Positions 60,798-64,000 of a DNA stretch of 64,000 nucleotides are shown here, piece by piece; the first letter of the stretch is position 1, and each line of letters starts with the position of its first letter. Origin of the DNA: Sphingomonas pituitosa NBRC 102491 (GTDB lineage: Bacteria > Pseudomonadota > Alphaproteobacteria > Sphingomonadales > Sphingomonadaceae); NCBI RefSeq assembly GCF_001598435.1, contig NZ_BCYY01000021.1:30982-94981 (forward strand), read 5' to 3'. The position numbers and the translations under genes are program-made. Below the pieces are notes generated by a model. It made no database searches. It had not been told where the DNA came from and was given only the letters and a program-made list of their open reading frames with translations.

Positions 60798-61334
60798 TCA
60801 ATCCGGGATGGTGATCCGCTGGACGACCGCGCCGCTTGCGCGCAGCTGGGCCTTCAGCACCTCCGGCCTGGGGGCGTAGAGGAAGCCGAAGCTCACCGTG
60901 CCCTTGCGGGTACGCACAGCGTGGTGGAGCCGGTGCGCCTGCACGATCCGCTTCATGTAGCTGGACCGCGGGATGTAGCGGTGGCGGATCCGCTTGTGGA
61001 CGATCAGGTCGTGAAAGCCGAAATAGATCGCGCCGTACGCAGCAATCCCGGCGCCGATCCAGGTGAAGCCCGGCCACCAGCCCAGCTGCACGCCGCCCAG
61101 CAGCAATACGAACGAGGGCACCGCGAAGATCGCGGCATAGAGGTCGTTCAATTCCCAGTTGCCGGTGCGCGGCCGATGGTGGCTTTTGTGCAGGAACCAG
61201 CCCGGCCCGTGCATGATCCAGCGGTGCGCGGCATAGGCGAACAGCTCCATGCCCAAAACGGTGGCGAGGAACAGCAGGAAGGCGTTGAGCGGCGACATGA
61301 CGTCCATGTAGGCGATCTGCCGCGCCCATTCCAT
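60798..61334 (-). CDS. crtZ: carotenoid 3,3'-hydroxylase CrtZ-type
   Basis: 178-residue membrane di-iron hydroxylase. His clusters HRWIMHG, HKSHH, HDLIVHKRIRHRY and HRLHHA are those of beta-carotene hydroxylases of the fatty-acid-hydroxylase superfamily. Three to four hydrophobic segments are present. It would make zeaxanthin-type xanthophylls, in keeping with yellow sphingomonads. No other crt gene is adjacent. A LysR regulator lies 23 bases upstream on the same strand. Confidence 0.93.
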   Translation of the reverse strand: MEWARQIAYMDVMSPLNAFLLFLATVLGMELFAYAAHRWIMHGPGWFLHKSHHRPRTGNWELNDLYAAIFAVPSFVLLLGGVQLGWWPGFTWIGAGIAAYGAIYFGFHDLIVHKRIRHRYIPRSSYMKRIVQAHRLHHAVRTRKGTVSFGFLYAPRPEVLKAQLRASGAVVQRITIPD

Positions 61335-61357
61335 TGACTTTGCCCAAAGGGGCAGGG

Positions 61358-62263
61358 TCAGACCTGCGGCATATCCAGCAAATCCGCGCCCATCGCCGAG
61401 ATCAGCCAGTCATGGAAGATCTGCACCGGGCGCAGCGTCAGCGCGCGGGGGCGGCAGACGAACCAGTAGCTGTAATGGCTCTCCACCGTCAGGTCGAACA
61501 GCTGCACCAGCCGCTCGTCACGGGCGGACTGGTAGTGCGATTCGAGCATGAAGGCGACGCCCAGGCCCTGTGCTGCGGCCTCCAGCATCAGGTTGCCAGA
61601 GTCGAACAGGTCGATCGCTGCGGGTTCGAGGTCCGGATAGCCCGCCGCCATCCGCCACGCGGTGAAGGTTTCGGGCATTTCGCGATGGACCAGCGCCGTC
61701 AGGCGGGACAGGTCCATGGGGTCGCGGACAGGATTCGGCCCCTCCACCAGGCTGCGCGCGCCGATCACGTGCACGCGGTTGCGATCCAGCCGGCGCGAAT
61801 AATAGCCGGGATCGATGTCGCGGGCGATGACGATGGCGGCGTCCAGCCCGTCGCCCAGCCGCGCCATCCCGTGGCTGCCGGTATCGACGTCGAGATGGAG
61901 TTCGGGATGCCGCTGCTTCAGCTCGGGCAGGCGCGGCAGCAGCTGCTGCGTCGCGTAAAGCGGCAGCACGCCGAGCCGCAGCCGCAGCAATTCGCTGCCG
62001 CTGGTCATCGTCTCGATCGCATCGGTCATCGTGTCGAGCGCCGGCGCGATCAGGCTGAGCAGCCGCTCGCCATCGTCGTTGAGCCGCAGCGACTGGTGCC
62101 GCCGCTCGAACAGCGGCTTGCCGATGAAGCGCTCAAGGGCCTGGACCCGCCGGCTGAGCGCAGGCGAGGACAGTGCCAGTTCCTCGGCGGCAGCCTTGAT
62201 CGAGCCCAGGCGGGCGACCTGGACAAATGCTTCGATCGCGGTGAGCGGCGGAAGGCGTCGCAT
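61358..62263 (-). CDS. LysR-family transcriptional regulator (GcvA-like)
   Basis: 301 residues. The winged helix RRLPPLTAIEAFVQVARLGS, IKAAAEELALSSPALSRRVQ is the GcvA-type N-terminus; the substrate-binding domain follows (LRLGVLPLYATQQLLPRLPELK, LMLEAAAQGLGVAFMLESH). The ATG at 62263 is the family start; the frame runs on upstream without similarity. It could control crtZ, which follows in the same direction; the effector is unknown. Confidence 0.92.
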   Translation of the reverse strand: MRRLPPLTAIEAFVQVARLGSIKAAAEELALSSPALSRRVQALERFIGKPLFERRHQSLRLNDDGERLLSLIAPALDTMTDAIETMTSGSELLRLRLGVLPLYATQQLLPRLPELKQRHPELHLDVDTGSHGMARLGDGLDAAIVIARDIDPGYYSRRLDRNRVHVIGARSLVEGPNPVRDPMDLSRLTALVHREMPETFTAWRMAAGYPDLEPAAIDLFDSGNLMLEAAAQGLGVAFMLESHYQSARDERLVQLFDLTVESHYSYWFVCRPRALTLRPVQIFHDWLISAMGADLLDMPQV

Positions 62264-62395
62264 CGATCCGTCTCTCTTCGTTTGGTGCGGTGCAGCAAAG
62301 GGCTCGCAAAGGCTGAAGGCCCCCACGCAATCCATTCCCGCTGTAGGGGAATATCGCTCCGGACAATCGCGATTGCAAGCCATGCATCTACGCGG

Positions 62396-62401
62396 TGTAA
62401 T
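62396..62401 (+). promoter_or_regulatory. -10 element of a sigma70-type promoter for the candidate small RNA
   Basis: TGTAAT, 17 bases after TTGCAA (62373-62378). Transcription would start near 62408. A weaker alternative is TTGCAC (62410) with CACATA (62433). Confidence 0.45.
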
Positions 62402-62407
62402 TTTCGC

Positions 62408-62509
62408 ACTTGCACAAAAACGTGCCGCACCGCACATAGGGGGTGCCTTTCAGGCATCCTCTCCTAAAACTTTCCAAGGCCGCCCTTTATTGAGGCGGCC
62501 CTTTTTTTT
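62408..62509 (+). ncRNA. candidate small RNA of about 100 bases
   Basis: A promoter-like pair (TTGCAA-N17-TGTAAT) is followed by a 7-bp hairpin GGGTGCC-TTTCA-GGCATCC (62441-62459), a single-stranded pyrimidine-rich stretch containing CTCTCCT (anti-Shine-Dalgarno-like), and a strong intrinsic terminator. No plus-strand gene lies upstream for over 4 kb, so the terminator needs a short local transcript to serve. This fits a trans-acting sRNA; a leader of the CDC48 gene ended by the terminator is the main alternative. Confidence 0.5.
62478..62509 (+). terminator. strong intrinsic terminator upstream of the CDC48-like gene
   Basis: GGCCGCC, loop CTTTATTGA, GGCGGCC, then C and eight T. The T-run exists only in the plus direction. 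Confidence 0.85.
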
Positions 62510-62558
62510 GCCTCCGCCGTTCCTAGCTTTCGTGCCTACCGCCACGAAGGAATCCAGA

Positions 62559-64000
62559 ATGGCCGATGACGAATCCCGCACGAGGCGGCTGCAGGTCGCC
62601 AATGCGCGTCCCGAAGACAGCGGCCGCGGACTCGCCCATATCCCGCGCAGCCTGATGGCCGCGCTTGGCATCACCGAGGGTGATGTGATCGAGATCGTCG
62701 GCAAGCGCAGCACTCCTGCGCGTGCCGTCCTCCCCTATTCCGAAGACGAAGGGCTGGAGCTGCTCCGCATCGACGGGCTCCAGCGCGCCAATGCCGGGGT
62801 CGGCTCGGGCGACTTCGTCGAGGTGCGCCGCGCCGATTCGAAGCCGGCGACGCGCGTCGTGTTCGGCCCGGCCCAGGCGAATCTGCGCCTGCGCGGCACC
62901 GGCGAGGCGCTCAAGCGCACGTTCTTCACCCGTCCGCTCACCGCCGGCGACACGATCGCCACGGTCGGCCACCAGCGCGCCGACGTGCCGCCCAACGTCC
63001 AGCAGTTCGTGCGGGCGCCCGCCTATGCGCTGCAGGAAATCCGCCTGACGGTGCTGTCCACCGTGCCGCGCGGCGTGGTGCATATCGACGAGAATACCGA
63101 GGTCGAGCTCCGCACCGAATATGAGGAGGCGAAGGAAAGCCGCCGCGCCGACGTGACCTATGACGATATCGGCGGCATGGGCGCGACAATCGACCAGCTG
63201 CGCGAGATGGTCGAGCTGCCGCTGCGGTATCCCGAGTTGTTCCAGCGCCTGGGCGTCGATCCGCCCAAGGGTGTGCTGCTGCATGGTCCGCCCGGTACCG
63301 GCAAGACGCGGCTCGCCCGCGCCGTCGCCAACGAAAGCGACGCCAGCTTCCACCTGATCAACGGGCCGGAGATCATGGGTTCGGCGTACGGCGAATCCGA
63401 GCAGCGGCTGCGCCAGGTGTTCGAGGAAGCGGCGAAGAATGCGCCGTCCATCGTCTTCATCGACGAGATCGACTCGATCGCGCCGAAGCGCGGCCAGGTA
63501 ACCGGCGAGGCGGAGAAGCGCCTCGTCGCCCAGCTGCTGACGCTGATGGACGGGCTGGAGGCGCGCGCCAACATCGTCGTCATCGCCGCGACCAATCGCC
63601 CCGAGGCGATCGACGAGGCGCTGCGCCGTCCGGGCCGGTTCGATCGCGAGATCGTCGTCGGCGTGCCGGACGATCGCGGCCGGCGCGAGATCCTCGGCAT
63701 CCACACCCGCGGCATGCCGCTGGGCGACGATGTCGACCTGCCCGAGCTGGCGCGCACTACCTATGGGTTCGTCGGCGCCGATCTCGCTGCGTTGACGCGC
63801 GAGGCCGCGATCGAATCGGTTCGCCGGATCATGCCGCGTCTCAACCTGGAGGAAGGCACGATTCCGCCCGAGGTGCTCGATACGCTCTCGGTCACCCGCG
63901 ACGATTTCCTGGAGGCGCTCAAGCGCGTCCAGCCCTCGGCGATGCGCGAAGTGATGGTGCAGGCGCCGACGGTCCGCTGGGAGGACGTCGGCGGGCTCGA
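62559..64000 (+). CDS. CDC48/VCP-family AAA ATPase, N-terminal part (runs off the window)
   Basis: The first 480 codons are visible, with no stop before the right edge. The N-terminal double-psi barrel-like domain (LQVANARPEDSGRGLAHIPR; about 1-190) is followed by the D1 AAA module: YDDIGGMGATIDQLREMVEL, Walker A HGPPGTGKTRLARAVAN, Walker B IVFIDEIDSIAPKR, ATNRPEAIDEALRRPGRFDRE. The last residues, VRWEDVGGL, begin the D2 module, so it is a two-ring p97/VAT-type unfoldase. The ATG at 62559 gives the conserved start; an in-frame ATG at 62382 would read through the terminator and is unlikely. Confidence 0.95.
   Translation, partial: MADDESRTRRLQVANARPEDSGRGLAHIPRSLMAALGITEGDVIEIVGKRSTPARAVLPYSEDEGLELLRIDGLQRANAGVGSGDFVEVRRADSKPATRVVFGPAQANLRLRGTGEALKRTFFTRPLTAGDTIATVGHQRADVPPNVQQFVRAPAYALQEIRLTVLSTVPRGVVHIDENTEVELRTEYEEAKESRRADVTYDDIGGMGATIDQLREMVELPLRYPELFQRLGVDPPKGVLLHGPPGTGKTRLARAVANESDASFHLINGPEIMGSAYGESEQRLRQVFEEAAKNAPSIVFIDEIDSIAPKRGQVTGEAEKRLVAQLLTLMDGLEARANIVVIAATNRPEAIDEALRRPGRFDREIVVGVPDDRGRREILGIHTRGMPLGDDVDLPELARTTYGFVGADLAALTREAAIESVRRIMPRLNLEEGTIPPEVLDTLSVTRDDFLEALKRVQPSAMREVMVQAPTVRWEDVGGL

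Noticed and set aside
62382..62558. In-frame upstream ATG extending the CDC48-like protein by 59 codons
   Set aside because: The extension would translate a strong terminator hairpin and T-run and lacks similarity; the conserved N-terminus begins at 62559.

Overview
The window is a GC-rich (roughly two thirds G+C by eye), densely packed chromosomal segment of an alphaproteobacterium, most likely Sphingomonas or a close relative. Indicators are the DUF3576-leuS-lptE-holA block, a DUF6489 gene next to mnmE, a hemE-hemJ-rho series, a CrtZ-type carotenoid hydroxylase, a CDC48-family AAA ATPase, GANTC-rich intergenic DNA and a GGAAC-N17-CGTT promoter of the alphaproteobacterial general stress response. 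No rRNA, tRNA, insertion sequence, prophage or CRISPR array was seen.

The centre of the window looks like the chromosomal replication origin region. Between hemE (minus strand) and the PPSR/DUF299 gene (plus strand), at about 48,557-48,844, lie several DnaA-box-like sequences and eleven GANTC sites within about 205 bases. Genes diverge from this point. To the left run hemE, hemJ, rho, mnmE, mnmG, rsmG, parA and parB, mostly leftward. To the right run PPSR, maf, aroE, coaE, dnaQ, hpf, ptsN and others, rightward. This hemE/DUF299 junction is where the Caulobacter origin lies. Four parS-like palindromes (36,989; 39,495; 40,001; 41,958) surround parAB, 7-12 kb from the proposed origin, so the window carries a complete ParABS centromere.

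Region by region. 1-14 kb: sugar-type oxidoreductases, then housekeeping genes (ftsK, lolA, xthA, ribA, a HAD hydrolase, the YggS PLP protein, a ThiE-like protein, an outer-membrane barrel candidate, DUF3576-leuS-lptE-holA). 14-37.7 kb: an accessory stretch between holA and parB. It holds a GH115 alpha-glucuronidase with a convergent SGNH hydrolase, dinB, a YihY membrane protein, an unrecognised 787-residue secreted protein, a Cys-rich copper-storage-like protein, a stress-promoter-driven DUF3072 gene, kdsA behind a damaged SIS-CBS/RraA chimera, a PQQ glucose-dehydrogenase-type enzyme, a hybrid histidine kinase, a Crp/Fnr regulator, a PaoABC-type molybdenum oxidoreductase, DUF808, upp and a photolyase-like FAD protein. 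37.7-52.4 kb: the ParABS/origin core, with DUF6489, ogt, dienelactone hydrolase and terC placed between mnmE and rho. 52.4-64 kb: ribosome hibernation and nitrogen PTS (hpf-ptsN), small conserved genes, cell-wall enzymes (SleB-like hydrolase, PBP1A), SCO1, YcgN and YgjP proteins, msrB, crtZ, a LysR regulator, a candidate small RNA and the first part of a CDC48-like ATPase that runs off the right edge.

Many genes are coupled through four-base ATGA/GTGA/TTGA overlaps (leuS-lptE-holA, paoA-paoB-paoC, parA-parB, hemE-hemJ, maf-aroE-coaE, SCO1-YcgN-YgjP), which decided several non-ATG starts. Several convergent gene pairs are separated by CCTCCC...GGGAGG hairpins that probably serve as terminators.
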